A stretch of 5,872 bases of DNA from positions 1-5,872 of the forward strand of contig JALRGZ010000286.1 in assembly GCA_023253295.1 (NCBI GenBank), given 5' to 3'. Position 1 is the stretch's first letter. Every line of letters starts with the position of its first letter. Shown here piece after piece: positions 5,767 through 5,872 of the stretch. The stretch is from Flavobacterium sp. GTDB taxonomy: Bacteria > Bacteroidota > Bacteroidia > Flavobacteriales > Flavobacteriaceae. The notes beneath the pieces were generated by a model. That model worked only from the letters and a program-made list of their open reading frames with translations. It was not told the DNA's origin and did no database searches. The position numbers and the translations under genes are program-made.

Positions 5767-5872
5767 TTAATACGAAGACATCACACTTTTAACTGTACTT
5801 CCCTGATTAGTGGTTAATCTTACATAATACACTTGTTGTTGTTGTAAAGTATTACTTATTATGATAGTAACT
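5767..5872 (-). CDS. C-terminal end of a probable secreted protein with a T9SS-like sorting tail (partial)
   Basis: The last 34 codons of a - strand gene are visible, ending in TAA at 5769-5767. The gene continues beyond the right edge. The peptide reads V-T-I-I-I-S-N-T-L, then QQQQVYYVRLTTNQGSTVKS, then V-M-S-S-Y. The pattern x-V-Y-Y-V-R-L-T-T-N-x-G-S-T-V-K-x-V resembles the final two beta strands of the C-terminal domain that directs Bacteroidetes proteins through the type IX secretion system (for example ..IYFVKLTT..GxxVKKVI..). The usual Lys-rich ending is replaced by S-S-Y. The four glutamines come from mixed TTG-type repeats on the + strand (ttgttgttgttg). That this is a real coding end is supported by the terminator just downstream. 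The T9SS assignment is inference from a short stretch. Confidence 0.6.
   Translation of the reverse strand, partial: VTIIISNTLQQQQVYYVRLTTNQGSTVKSVMSSY

Overview
This AT-rich window looks like the chromosome of a marine or freshwater member of the Flavobacteriaceae (Bacteroidetes), probably Flavobacterium or a close relative. The evidence is the repeated TAnnTTTG promoter box of this phylum, the absence of clear Shine-Dalgarno sequences, a type III glutamine synthetase, a lipoprotein with an acidic stretch after the lipidated cysteine, and a C-terminal tail resembling a type IX secretion sorting domain.

Layout. Positions 1-260 do not fit the rest. They are two short gene fragments joined head to tail in opposite orientation: an internal piece of uvrC on the + strand (1 to about 135) and an internal piece of sufC on the - strand (about 260 to 126). 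They meet at a 10-base stretch that fits both genes. Both pieces read like alphaproteobacterial (SAR11-like) proteins. From about 261 the sequence looks flavobacterial: a promoter and possible start codon of a - strand gene cut off by the junction, then an intergenic stretch with a 20-base inverted repeat (327-346 / 432-451). Next come glutamine synthetase III (466-2655, -) and glutamine synthetase II (2930-3949, +), transcribed divergently from a shared 274-base intergenic region. A strong terminator follows, then a TerC/Alx-family membrane protein (4080-5030, +). A bidirectional terminator separates it from a convergent small lipoprotein gene (5090-5602, -). After another terminator comes the 3' end of a - strand gene (5767-5872) that encodes a probable cell-surface protein.

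How the genes work together. The core is a nitrogen-assimilation pair: two glutamine synthetases of unrelated size classes that catalyse the same ATP-dependent amidation of glutamate. The shared intergenic region would allow opposite or coordinated control, but no regulator gene is present and no operator can be proved. The TerC-like protein and the lipoprotein are each monocistronic, with their own promoter box and terminator, and have no evident functional link to the synthetases.

I found no convincing new multi-gene system. The most notable feature is the double chimeric junction at the left end, which is more likely a sequencing, amplification or assembly artefact than biology.
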